Assembly: GCA_028023455.1 (NCBI GenBank)
Contig: JAQFVV010000966.1
Span: forward strand, 81,215-145,214
Direction of reading: 5' to 3'
Source of the DNA: Epiperipatus broadwayi
Lineage: Eukaryota; Onychophora; Udeonychophora; Euonychophora; Peripatidae
Length of the DNA: 64,000 nucleotides
Shown here: in pieces, positions 25,529-36,579 of the stretch
Position numbering within the stretch: the first letter of the stretch is position 1
Layout of the letters: every line of letters begins with the position of its first letter
Notes under the pieces: generated by a model
The model's input: only the letters and a program-made list of their open reading frames with translations
Told to the model about the DNA's origin: nothing
The model's database searches: none
Position numbers and translations under genes: made by a program

Positions 25529-25721
<193 letters not shown>

Positions 25722-25749
25722 TTATTATTTAATATTTTTCCTAAGAGCA

Positions 25750-26110
25750 AGATTAATTAAAGGCTTGCATATGTTGTGTATTGCCACAATGGGTTTACTT
25801 ATATGATTATTTACCATTGTCATATGAGCAGCTTCCTTGAATTTTCTTCTATGCATTTTTTCCTCTTTATCTAAAAGCTTCATGTTTTTCCAATTAACCA
25901 ATAGTCATTAGTACATATATAATCTTCTATGGAAGTCACATCTGTTTTTTCTCTTTTGACCATTAGTTTGTGTTATTTCAATCGCTGTTCAACAGGGTGA
26001 CAGGTCTCACCAATGTATTTCCTTCCAGAATCACATAGTATTTCACATATATAGTTTTTGTTCTTTAGTATTTCCAGTTTAGGCTTAGTAGAAGTAAGAG
26101 TTTCTCAAAA
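25750..26110 (-). pseudogene. PLE GIY-YIG endonuclease and C-terminal tail
   Basis: In PLEs this domain nicks target DNA to prime reverse transcription. The minus strand at about 25977-26064 reads CDSGRKYIGETCHPVEQRLK, which has the GIY-YIG core form (C...G..YIGET...V..RL). The frame then hits a stop and continues as KREKTDVTS. Further on, KMHRRKFKEAAHM (about 25820-25860) matches the R..KEA motif of PLE tails. It lies directly after the RT connector frame and is joined to it by frameshift only. Confidence 0.7.
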
Positions 26111-26539
26111 TGTGATATGGCTTTGGAAAGCTGTTCTAATGTTATATTGTCTGCAGATTTTTTTAAATTTATTTGCCATTCCTGGTATGTATAGATACCC
26201 TACTGTACTAATAATTGTTTTCTCTTTTGTTGTCTTTTTGTGTTCTCTATTTAAAGTTTTCTTGATGACCACTGATGGATAAGCATTCTTCATAAGCATT
26301 TGTTCTATATGAATCTTTTCTTTTTCCAGATCTCTGGTTTCTGAATAAACCTCCTTTGCTCTGTTACATAGTGATAATACAATTTCTTGTTTAGTGCTTT
26401 TCATATGATTGGATGAATATGTCAAGTACTTGCCAGGGTGTGTTGGTTTTCTATACACTGTTGTTTTTACTTTGCCTTGATGGAGTCTTGTCACAAGGGA
26501 ATCCAAGAATGCCAATTTTTGCTCTTGTTCCAATTTCAT
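26105..26539 (-). pseudogene. PLE RT thumb/connector region
   Basis: The 144-codon frame contains KLAFLDSLVTRLHQGKVKTT then VYRKPTHPGKYLTYSSNHM. The FLD..V.R......T.VYRKPTH...YL.Y.SNHP pattern is the post-catalytic block shared by PLE reverse transcriptases. It ends toward the nuclease domain. The short overlap with the preceding frame (26451-26636) shows a frameshift between the catalytic core and this part. Confidence 0.8.
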
Positions 26540-26601
26540 TGTGATTTAATTGTAGGAAATATGTTGTTAATGTGATCCAGAATGACTGTAATTGTACCTC
26601 A

Positions 26602-27069
26602 TCATGTAAACCATACCACAAATGTATCATTAACATACTGAAGCCACACTTTAGGTGGACATGGTGTAGTATTTATGGCTGTGGATTCAAGTTCCTCCAT
26701 GTAAATATTGCTGAGCAAGGGTGACAGTGATGATCTCATGGCCATCCCTTGATTTTGGTGGAAGAATTCTGAGTTATATTGAAAGTATGTTGTTGTTATG
26801 CAGAATGTTAATAATTCCATTATATTATCAATAGGTAGAGCTGTTTTAGTTTGTAGACTATTATCATCATATAACCTTTTCCTTACAATAGGAAATACCT
26901 CATCACATGGTACATTTGTAAACAGACTTTCTACATCAAAGCTTACCAATATGTCAGTTCTTTTGATTTTCATGTGCCTGAATAATTCTACAAAGTGCTT
27001 AGAATCCCTGATGAAAGATTGTGTCTTGTATGCCAATGGACTAAGAACTTCGAGAAAAAATCTTGACAA
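26602..27069 (-). pseudogene. PLE reverse transcriptase catalytic core, mutated
   Basis: The 155-codon frame holds RT motif A as LVSFDVESLFTNVP (about residues 42-55), motif B as QNQGMAMRSSLSPLLSNIYM (about 105-124) and motif C as LQYVNDTFVVW near the end. In motif C the usual YxDD is YVND: the first Asp codon is AAT, at plus-strand positions 26629-26631. Motif B has RSSLSP where GSPLSP is usual. Both changes argue for an inactive enzyme. Motif order and the FDV.SLFTNVP form place it in PLEs, related to telomerase-type RT. Confidence 0.85.
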
Positions 27070-27240
27070 AGTTTGAAATGATGAATTTCTAGAACTAACA
27101 ATAAGTCTTAATGAAACATTGCCTTTATTGATTTTAGATAGTCCATACAGGTGAGGAATCTTGCTGAAATACTAAATTAATTTTCTTTTTTTTTAAATCA
27201 CTGATTTACCTGTGTTGCTTCCAGAGTAATGCTTGTAGTT

Positions 27241-27985
27241 TTACCTCTGTATTTGGAATTGGGATTTTTTGCTACTTTTTGTATTGTCTGCTGTGAGAAG
27301 GCCTTGTATTTTGTTATCATAAGTTTTATCCATTACAACTGTAGTGTTACCTTTGTCATCAGGAAGAATGATTATAGATGTATCCAGTTTGAGAGATATA
27401 ATAGCTTTCCTCTCATCACATGAAATGTTTGATTTCTGCTTGTGTACTTGATGTCTTTCAAGTGTCATTTTTATTCTCCAGTGTAACTCTGCTGCTTCTT
27501 CTAGAGTCAAGTTTTGGATTACCTTCTCAATGACTGCCATTATATCCAATAATGGAACAGTAGATGGTGTAATGGCAAAATTCAAACCTTTTTCAACAAC
27601 TGATAATTCCGTATCAGTAAGGTGTTTATAACTAAGATTTTTCACTGATGATGATGATAGGCTAGTTGCAGTATGACTTTTGATTTGCCAATATAGATTG
27701 ACAAACTTTGTCTTCTGAAGTTATTTTATCCTTCTATGTATCCTTGACAAATTGTTGAGAAATCTTCATCAGTACTTTTATTTTGTAGAAACAATTTAAA
27801 ATTTCTAATAGAATGCAATATTTGATACTTGTAAAACTGCTGGACTTTTATATTTTTTCTCAATAAGGCTTCATTTGCTCTCTGAATAATTTTTTCAGCT
27901 CTCATGGAAGAAATAGGAAGTTTTAACTGCAAACCCTTAGGAATGATCCCTTCTGATTTACATTTACACAATAAAGTTAAATGAT
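27241..27985 (-). pseudogene. PLE protein amino-terminal region
   Basis: Two minus frames, 27726-27971 and 27241-27645, lie upstream of the RT. The second reads MKNLSYKHLTDTELSVVEKG then LNFAITPSTVPLLDIMAVIE, followed by DERKAIISL and IILPDDKGNTTVVMDKTYD. The NLS...LT..E..VL..GL.FA.TP and ILP.DKG..TVVMD patterns are typical of the region just before the RT fingers in PLE proteins. The first frame contains GIIPKGLQLKLPI. The frames are separated by stop codons. No start codon can be chosen with confidence. Confidence 0.75.
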
Positions 27986-28009
27986 TTTCTACTTTAACCA
28001 GTTTTTTTT

Positions 28010-28310
28010 TTATATGAGCAAATCTAATTTTTTTTATTATTATTGTTTAATAGTTTTCTAAGAGCAAGATTAATTAGAAGCTTCCATACATTGTGTATTA
28101 TCACATTGTGTTGACTTATAGGATTATTTACCATTGTCATAAGAGCAGCTTCCTTGAATTTTCTTCTATGCATTTTTTCTCTTTAACCAATATTTGTGTA
28201 TTTTCCCAATTAAACATATGGCTATTAGTACATACATGATCTGCTATGATATACACATCTGTTTTTTCTCTTTTAACAATATTAAACATTAATAAAAAAA
28301 CTGATTAGCC
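28010..28310 (-). repeat. Partial PLE 3' end upstream of the ORF (pLTR-like direct repeat)
   Basis: TTTCTAAGAGCAAGATTAAT, GAGCAGCTTCCTTGAATTTT and CTTCTATGCATTTTTT match 25730-25960 in the same orientation with moderate divergence. PLEs commonly carry such a truncated copy upstream of the full copy. It contains the end of the nuclease tail and the non-coding 3' region. Confidence 0.8.
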
Positions 28311-28662
28311 TTGCTCATATAAAAAAATTGTAGAACTCAGTAGGATTTGAACCAACCCTCATATAAATATATCAAATATAAATATATCATATTTCTACTA
28401 CATGTTGTTTTAAATTTGATATTCAAGAATCTAAAGGTATGAGTTCAACTTCTAAGCAAATATTGTCACTGTGCATATAGGCCAGAAGCACATGAAGAAG
28501 AGTGGAGAATAATACTACTTGAAACATTGTGCAATTACTAACCCATGTTGTCTATTTGTATGCTACTATTAACAAGTTGTTGGTATTTGGAAAGTTTAAA
28601 TAAAGTTTAAAATTTTCTATACATTCAACATTCACTCATAGCTGATGGAAATAGTCCAATAT
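28300..28662 (+). repeat. Right outer inverted repeat of the PLE, with fold copy e
   Basis: Inverted partner of 25080-25510. The tRNA-like 5' half (A-box) is missing, while GTATGAGTTCAACTTCTAAG remains. The hammerhead-like core at 28494-28527 reads ATGAAGA...GAAA, so its first core base is mutated relative to the left copy. It ends in TCATAGCTGATGGAAATAGT. Confidence 0.8.
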
Positions 28663-30520
28663 ATGACATCTAATGCATTATTATTACTTTAAATGTTGAA
28701 GTCCTTATTTACATAATTGTTATACAAATATCATTATCACTATCTGCAATTGAATGATTGTATAAACAAAATTGTAAACATGTAATATAATGTCATTGTT
28801 AATTCTATATGAATAAGCATTGGACAATAGAGGGTTGAAATGAAATCAGAAGTGAAAATATAAGTGAATACACTGATTAATGGATGAATGAATAGAATGA
28901 ATGACTAAATACTTATATACTGCACTTTAAATTACTGAATATTATATTTGTTTTCTCTATTTAAAAAAATGTCTGTTTAAATCCAATATTTTTTAAAAAA
29001 GCACCAGATAAAAAAATAAACTGTTCTGTTGAGGGTAATGCTATTTTACTAACTAATCATCTAGTTGACAGCAACAGATATTTTCATTTCAGGTGACAGT
29101 GATAAATGTACTGTTTCACTAGTCTGTAATAAGAAAATATACAGAAGTTCATGTAAAATGGCAAAAGTCTTAAGCAATTAGTTATTTTAAATTATGAAAC
29201 AGCAATAAAAGTAGTCATTTATATATTATTTAGATAAAAATCTAAAACAGTCATAATTAATAGCTTTATGCAATTACTGTACATAGATGCAAAGAAGAAA
29301 AGGGTATTATTAACCAGGCTAATTGTTGAGAAGTGTAGGTTTTTTATGATTTTCACTTTTGTATTACATATATGTAATCAGATAAAATAAGTATAATAAA
29401 CAGAACATATCTGAAATAAACTTTATAATATTCAAAATTCTAATATATAAAAATAATTAATAGCTATAGTCAACTTACAGTATGAAAACCATCCTAAATA
29501 GCATTTTATTGTTAAAATTTAGAGAGAAAAAATCTCAAAATTACACAACATTAATATTCCCATGATGAATGATTAATTTTTCATATTTTATTATATTAAT
29601 ATAAATGGTTTGTCATATTTATAAAATATGCCTGTTTGTTTATTTGTTTTAAATTTTAACTATAAAACACTAAGGGATGGAATACCTGATATAGCTGGCT
29701 ATATCTATTATTTATGTGTGCATAATGGTATTATGAGTATTGTAGAATTTAACCCAGAGTTTTCTCTTTATATATATATATAAATAATAAAAGTAATATA
29801 TATATATATAACACCAATTAACTATTATATACAGTCTTTTCAATCAACAGAAGTACTTTACCGAAAATACTTCTGCAGATTGAAAAGACTGTATATAATA
29901 GTTAATTACTGTTATAATGATTATTTTTATTATTACAATAGTTTTTTTTATTTATAGTAATGATTCTCTGTTTTAGCAATTGAGAATTGTTATATAGTAT
30001 TTTATAAGTTATATTAACCCTCTATTTTTTCTATAGTTTTCAGATATAAGAATGCTGAGTTTATTTATTTCACAAATAGAGGGAGAATGATCAATTCCAA
30101 TTTGATTTAAGTTTTAATAAAAAATTGTGTGACTAATAAATTTATTACTTTGATTTTTGAACAATTACAATTAGTCATTTTTTTTTAATTCTAATGGAAA
30201 TATAAGAAATAGATAGCCACCTTATTTTCTGCAGAATATGCTGGCATATGGTGAAGAGTTAATTTATTTTATGATCAGATTCCAGATTCAGTGTATATAA
30301 ATATGGTATTTTTCGATGCTTTTTTTAAAAAAGAGTTCAATTTTTCTAGCTTAAATATTAACATCAGCATTGTTTTTCCAATAAGTGGAGACTTATTTTT
30401 AGTCTTAGGAATAACTGAGTAAAATTTCACTTCCTGAACAAAGTATATTAGTTTTGTTTTAATTGACTTAGAAATGATTATAAGTTTATTTGTTTACACA
30501 TAAGTATTTACAGTTTCATT
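28663..30520. other. A+T-rich intergenic sequence, no gene seen apart from one hairpin
   Basis: No credible frame on either strand. (TA)n tracts occur at about 29770-29810. Confidence 0.4.
29816..29907. repeat. 92-bp near-perfect hairpin
   Basis: The left arm starts AATTAACTATTATATACAGT and the right arm ends ACTGTATATAATAGTTAATT. Both continue inward through CTTTTCAATC/GATTGAAAAG and AGAAGTA/TACTTCT with a few mismatches around a 4-6 nt loop. It could be a miniature MITE or a hairpin small-RNA precursor. Confidence 0.85.
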
Positions 30521-30528
30521 AGTCAACA

Positions 30529-32732
30529 GTATATAATATGCCATTACATTATTTTAAAAAACTAAAATAAAAAGATCATAAATAAAAATTGATTTATTAA
30601 AAAGAAAAAACTTGGCTTAAAAACTGAAAATTAAAAGTTATATTTAACATATATATATATTCACACAGATGGAAACTTTAAAAGTATTTTTTCTTTTTAA
30701 AATGAAAAAAAAAAGTATTTGAAAATACTTTTTTATAAATAAAAAAAAAAATTAAAAATAATTATTTTTTAAAGTAACATAAATAAAAATTGAAACAGGT
30801 ATTAATTAATTCCTGTAATCTCAAAATGGAAATGACTGTTCTTTTAATTAAATGAAAAGAAAAGTAGCCCTTGGGGCTCGTATATATTTTAAAAGGTCAG
30901 ATAAGAGAATAAAAAGAATTAGCTTGACCAATGGGAGCACTAAGCCATAGCATGGACCAAAAAGGAGACTCTAGGATTAGTGACATATTGCTCATTGAAT
31001 CTGAAAATTTGCTGATAATAGGCTAATAAAAATATAAAAGCCAAAATATAAAAATAAAAATAATTGTTGTCTTAGATGCCAACTATTAAGATATATATAT
31101 ATCTCTATTGCAGATTTTGCAATGTAGGAGTCTGCAATAGAGTTAATTTCTTGACAACCAACTGAGGCCTCCCTATGACAGTTCTGGACCAAAAGGAATG
31201 GTAAGTAGTGGCTTCGTTTTAAAGGGGACAATAAATCTAATAACTGATCATGAAGATGGTCCTCTAAATCTGCAGAATCCAGACAGTATAAACTTTTCCA
31301 CTTATCTAATAGGAACTTTTTATAAATTTGCAATGAGTAACTGAAAATATGTAACCAATCTGTAAAAAAAAGAAGTAATTCAAATAAATGGACTTCTGTC
31401 TGACCAAGAATAGAACTCTAAATCAATTATTAATATTTATTTTATATAAGTTTGCTATTTTAATCATTTCCATTTTTTTATTAATATGTATTAATTAAAT
31501 CATTAGAATGTATTTAAATTGGACCTCTAAATCTGCATAATCCGGAAAGTATAAACTTTTTTGCTTATCTAATAGGAACTTTTTCTAAATTTGCAATGAG
31601 TAATTGAAAATAAGAATTCTCATCTGACCTAAAGAATTCAAAATCAGTTATTAATATTTTTTTCTGCATATGTTTAATTAATCATTTCCATTTCCTTTTT
31701 TCTGTTTTTGTTATGTGTTAATGAAATTATTTAACTATATTTAAATTTAAGTTGGGTGTGGAAGGCTATATAGATTCATTAAGCATATTAGTTTAAGGGA
31801 GTGTTAATCTTGGGTTAGTTGTTTCGTGGTTAAATTGGGTTAATGTATTGGATATTTTGGTGTAATTAGTAAATATAATATGAAGATCTGCTATGTGCAG
31901 GATCATGTATACTCTGTACTTGGGCAAAATAAGTCCCATTTCTTAATGACCATCAGAAGCAGATGTATTCCCTGCTCCTTGGATTACCCCTTTAGCCTAT
32001 GGAATGGGATAGTAAGATGGCAAAAAGGACTGCAATCCCTTCCTATGGAGTTTTTTTATTGTTCTTCTTGCCAGAGAGATGTAACATTCCTGTTTTGGAT
32101 GAGAGACAATTTCTTCTTTATAACCATGCTGTTCAGATGTGCAATCCTGACAGTATGGTATTGTGCTGTTGTATTCATGCTGCATTGAATACATCGATAT
32201 ATCAGATAGATTGGCAATGGTTTGACTGTGAACTTTTAGCCTAAGGTTAAATAAGGGCTATAGAATATTTTCTATTTTGAATGAATCCGTGTGGCATATC
32301 TATACTCAACATTATAAAACAAACTTATTAAAATCCATCTGTGCAGATTGTTTAAAATAATAATTTAAATTTAAAAATTAATATTTAAATATCAACAAGA
32401 TAAATTTTATTCCTCAATTTTAAATATTTATATATATGCATCAATAAATCTTTTTGTGTATGTTATTTCTGGCAGTAGCTTATTTATTTATTTTATGGAA
32501 ATCATTTTTTATTAAAATATTTCTTTTAAGAAAGTTGTATATTAAGTTTCTGCATCTCCATGAGCTAGTGGCATGGGCTAATGGACGGAATAAAATATAT
32601 ATGTAAAAATTAGATCTTAACAGTATGTATCTGCCTAGTATATAAATTTTCCAGTTTCAAATAGCCTGGAGGTGCCCTTATATGGCAGATACAGTAAGAT
32701 TCCATGATCTTACCCAAACATTGTAATTGGAT
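30529..32732 (+). mobile_element. 2.1-kb non-autonomous element, family TTGTAAY, copy B
   Basis: Starts at ATATAATATGCCATTACATT and runs through ATTCACACAGATG, CCTTGGGGCTCGTATATATT, AAAATCCATCTGTGCAGA and CTGCCTAGTATATAAATTTT to ATTGTAATTGG. It lacks the TTGTAAY left tip and is CpG-depleted against copy D. A 95-bp block (31257-31350) is repeated at 31520-31612, an internal duplication absent from copy C. The frames at 30992-31333 and 31880-32188 have no recognisable domain and are not conserved as frames in copy C. Confidence 0.75.
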
Positions 32733-33202
32733 TCCCAATGTGGCACGATCTTTAATAAAGCATGAGTACCCTGAGTAAATTTTTTTTTAAAGTGAAATAT
32801 TTTTATCTATATTATATAAAGTTATAGTTTGAATATCTTGTAAAAAGTAATGCCAGTAAGAAAAATTGTGCATGTATGGAAAAATAAATGCAAAGAATAA
32901 AAATGTAATAATTAATATAAATAATTTTTTTTTAAAAAAAAAGACATTTAAAATCCGACCGTTTAACTTGCCTAAGTTAATAATGAAATGTAGGAAAAAG
33001 GGAACTTTTGAGGGAGGAGGTGTAATGTTAGCTGGGGTCAAAAGGAAAGAATAGTCAGCATTTTTCTTTCTTTCTTGTAATTACTAACCAAAGTTTTGTC
33101 TTTTTAAAAAAAGTTTAGTATAATCAATTTGTGTAACGTCATTACTAACACTAAGTAAATTATTATTTTTAAATGTTTTTGTTTTTTGAGGAAGTTTACT
33201 GA
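32733..33202. other. Spacer between elements B and C, no gene seen
   Basis: A+T-rich with poly-T/poly-A patches. Overlapping frames on both strands (32787-33041 and 32866-33054) carry no motif. A patch at 32990-33050 (AGGGAGGAGGTGTAATG) is slightly G-rich. Confidence 0.4.
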
Positions 33203-35140
33203 TATGTAATGATATATAATATGCCATTACATTATTTTAAAAAATTAAAATAAAAAGATCATAAATAAAAATTGATTTATTAAAAAGAAAAAACTTGGCT
33301 TAAAAACTGAAAATTAAAAGTTATATTTAATGTATATATATTCACACAGATGAAAAACTTTAAAAGTATTTTTTCTTTTTAAAATAAAAAAAAAGTATTT
33401 GAACATACTTTTTTATAAATAAATAAAAAAGTAAAGATAATTTTTTTTTAAGTAACATAAATAAAAATTGAAGCAGGTATTAATTAATTCCTGTAATCTC
33501 AAAATGGAAATGATTGTTCTTTTAATTAAACAAAAAACAAACTAGCCTTGGGGCTCTTATATATTTTAAAAGGTCAGATAAGAGAATAAAAAGAATTAGC
33601 TTGACAATGGAAGCACTAAGCCACAGCACATACCAAAAAAAGAGACTCTAGGATTAGTGACATCTTGCTCATTGAATTCAAAAATTTGCTGATAAGAGGC
33701 TAATAAAAATATAAAAGCCAAAATATAAAAAAATAAAAATAATTGTCTTAGATGCTGACTATTAAGCTATATATGAATGGTAACTGTATTGCAGATTTTG
33801 CAATGTAGGAGTCTGTAATAGATTTAGTTTCTAGACAACCAGCTGAGACCTCTCTACGACAGTTATGGACCAAAAGGAATGACAAGTAGCAGCTTCATTT
33901 TAAAGGGGACAAGCAATCTAATAAGTAATCACAAAGATGGACCTCTAAATCTGCATAATACAGAAAGTATAAACTTTTTTGCTTATCTAATAGGAACTTT
34001 TTCTAAATTTGCAATGAGTAATTGAAAATAAGAACTTTCATCTGACCTAAAGAATTCAAAATCAGTTATTAATATTTTTTTCTGCATATGTTTAATTAAT
34101 CATTTCCATTTCCTTTTTGTTTTGTTTTTGTTATGTGTTAATTAAATTATTTAACTGTATTTAAATTTAAGTTGGATGTGGAAGGCTATATAGTTTGTTA
34201 GTTTAAGGGAGGGTTAATCTTGGGTTAGTTGTTTCACAGTTAAATTGGGTTAATGTATTGGATATATTGGTATAATTAGTAAATGTAGTATGAAGGTCCA
34301 CTACATGCAGGATCACATATACGCCGCACTTGGGCAAAATAAGTCCCATTTCTTAATGACCATCAGAAGCAGATGTATTTCCTGCTCCTTGTATCACCCC
34401 TTTAGCCTATGGAATGGGATAGTAAGATGGCAAAAAGAACTGCAATCCCTTCCTATGGAGTTTTCTTTTTTTATTGTTCTTCTTGCCAGGCAGATGTAAC
34501 ATTCCTGTACTGGATAAGAGACAATTTTTCTCTATAATCACGCTGTTCAGTTGTGCATTCCTGACAGTATGGTATTGTGCTGTCATATTCATGCTCCATT
34601 GAATACGTCAATATATCAGGTAGATTGGCATTGGTTTGTCTGCGAACTTTTGGCCTAAGGTTAAATAAGGGCTATAAAATATTTTCTTTTTCTAATGAAT
34701 CCGTGTGGCATATCTATACTCAACATTATAAAACAAACTCTTATTAAAATCCATCTGTGCAGACTGTTTAAAAGAATAATTTAAATTTAAAAATTAATAT
34801 TAAAATATAAACAAGATAAATTTTATTCCTCAATTTTAAATATTTATATGTGCATCAATAAATCATTTGTGTGTGTTAATATTGGCAGTAGCTTATTTAT
34901 TTATTTTATGGAAATGTTTTTTATTAAAATATTTCTTTTAAGCAAGTTTATATTAAATCTCTGCATCTCTATGAGTTAGTGTCATGGGCTAACAGTCAGA
35001 ATAAAATATATATGTAAAAATTAGGTCTTAACAGTACATATCTGTCTACTATATAAATTTTACAGGTTCAAATAGCCTGGTGGCACCCTGTATGACAGAT
35101 ACGTAAGACCACTACCTTCCCCGACCATTATAATATATAT
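33203..35140 (+). mobile_element. 2.1-kb non-autonomous element, family TTGTAAY, copy C
   Basis: Collinear with copy B from TATATAATATGCCATTACAT to CCCGACCATTATAATATATA, with only small indels. It lies about 470 bp downstream of B in the same orientation. Close likeness to B, including shared losses of CpG, suggests they belong to one older subfamily. No transposase is encoded. Confidence 0.78.
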
Positions 35141-35184
35141 ATAAATTAGATAATGCAAATATTAAATATTTTTAAAAAGATATT

Positions 35185-35450
35185 TCTTATAGTAATTATA
35201 GGTTACATTATTTCCATCATTTAATTTTAATTGGTAAATGTTTTTAGAAGAAATTAAACTTTATTTAAACTTTTCAAATTGATTTGATAGTAATAACACA
35301 CATATTATTATCTAAAAAAGTATCAAGTAATATTATTCTCTCCTTGTTAGTAACACTGTCATAGAAATGGAACCTGGATGTTTAGATTTGTGACTATTGA
35401 ATTTATGCTCAACAAACTAATACTGCCACACTCAATCTTTTTTATTCTTA
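35185..35450 (-). repeat. PLE terminal fragment
   Basis: ATTTCCATCATTTAATTTTA, AACTTTATTTAAACTTTTCA, GTAATAACACAC and a decayed counterpart of the fold at 25186-25250 occur in the same order as in the left PLE end. A weak tRNA-like module follows at about 35370-35440. It is a solitary end without coding sequence. Confidence 0.6.
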
Positions 35451-36410
35451 GGCTCATACAAACTGCAACATAATATTTTATACCCCACAATATATTAATG
35501 CAAAAAATAAACAGAAATGTTTCCAAATGTTTATTTAAAAATTAGTGTACTTTTTGATGTTGAGGCAAACATTTGAGTATTTTAGGTAAATCAGGTTTAT
35601 AATTGCTGTATGCTACTCTTTTTTCACCTTTTTGTTCTAATTAGTGCTAATTTAGTACCCACTTTAGTTTGGTTGTAAAAGTATCTATTAAATTAAATAT
35701 AATTTCAAAGATAAGATTAAAAATACATTCCAAAATTTTAGTATGTTTAAGATTATTATAATTAATATTACATTTCATGTTTATGTATAACAATAATAAG
35801 GTCTTTCATGGAAGCAAAAAATGTACATAATTTTTGTTATCAAGCTGTTAAGAATAATGTTGCTTTGATAAGAAAACATCGAATGTTGAGAAAAAAATTA
35901 GCTGTGAGAAAGGGTGCAAATGGTCACTATACTAAGATAACAAATAACACTTTATGTATTTTAAAAAAATAATCAAAGTATATTGTATATGATTTTAAAA
36001 AGAAGTAAATACAAAGAAAAATATGCATTTGTTCAGAGAAAAGCATTTTTTTTACTTTATCTACTTTTGTTAAAAATGAATCTTACTTTTAAGACTAAAG
36101 TCTATTAATAAAATTATAAAAAGTCAACAGAATTTTGAGAAGAAAATGTTTTTCTTTTGGTTAATTTGTTCTTAATATTATTAACTGTATTGTTTATTTT
36201 ACCACTTGCATATTTCTAAATATTACTGATATATGTGGATATTTTATGTGAAGTTATCCAGTTGAGATATGTATTGTTTGACATAGAATTGTTAGATTGT
36301 AATAAATCTCATGGAAAAATAAACAATTTTATTTCAAGATCTTTAAAATATATTGAATAATATTTCTGTAGTGTAGTTTTTACTTTACCACTCTCATGCA
36401 AGATAGGGTT
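35451..36410. other. A+T-rich intergenic sequence, no gene seen
   Basis: No frame or repeat could be supported. Confidence 0.4.
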
Positions 36411-36413
36411 ATG

Positions 36414-36575
36414 CACTTTTAACACTTTGTGGAGGGATGCAATTATAAACTTATGATCAATAACATGTGAAAAAGATCTATGATCTCCAAGATACACATT
36501 TCATGCTTAACCAACACTCATCAGTTGGCCCACACCACAATCTCTTACACATATCTTTATCAATATACTTTATTA
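36414..36575 (-). mobile_element. PLE 3'-tail fragment
   Basis: Matches 11276-11432 (same strand) and the reverse of 12465-12610, for example AACACTCATCAGTTGGCCCA and TCTTACACATATCTTTATCA. Only the non-coding tail with the hammerhead-like fold remains. The 62-codon frame at 36309-36497 crosses it and is not a gene. Confidence 0.65.
36454..36531 (-). ncRNA. Hammerhead-ribozyme-like fold in PLE tail, copy c
   Basis: Minus strand: GGGCCAA (36525-36531), intact CTGATGA (36518-36524), stem II as GTG...CAT, intact GAAA (36499-36502), then stem III as TGTG..CACA with a long loop, then TG and TTATTGATC, which partly re-pairs with stem I. The two invariant core boxes are intact in this copy, but the cleavage-site base is G where A, C or U is expected. 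Confidence 0.45.
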
Positions 36576-36579
36576 ATAT

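Noticed and set aside
26058-27423. Plus-strand frames of 64-92 codons (26058, 26798, 27229)
   Set aside because: Antisense shadows of the PLE protein remnants, whose RT and nuclease motifs are clear on the minus strand.
31880-34592. Related frames in copies B and C (31880-32188, 34290-34499 and antisense partners)
   Set aside because: They are similar because the elements are copies. The frame is broken at different places and no domain is visible.
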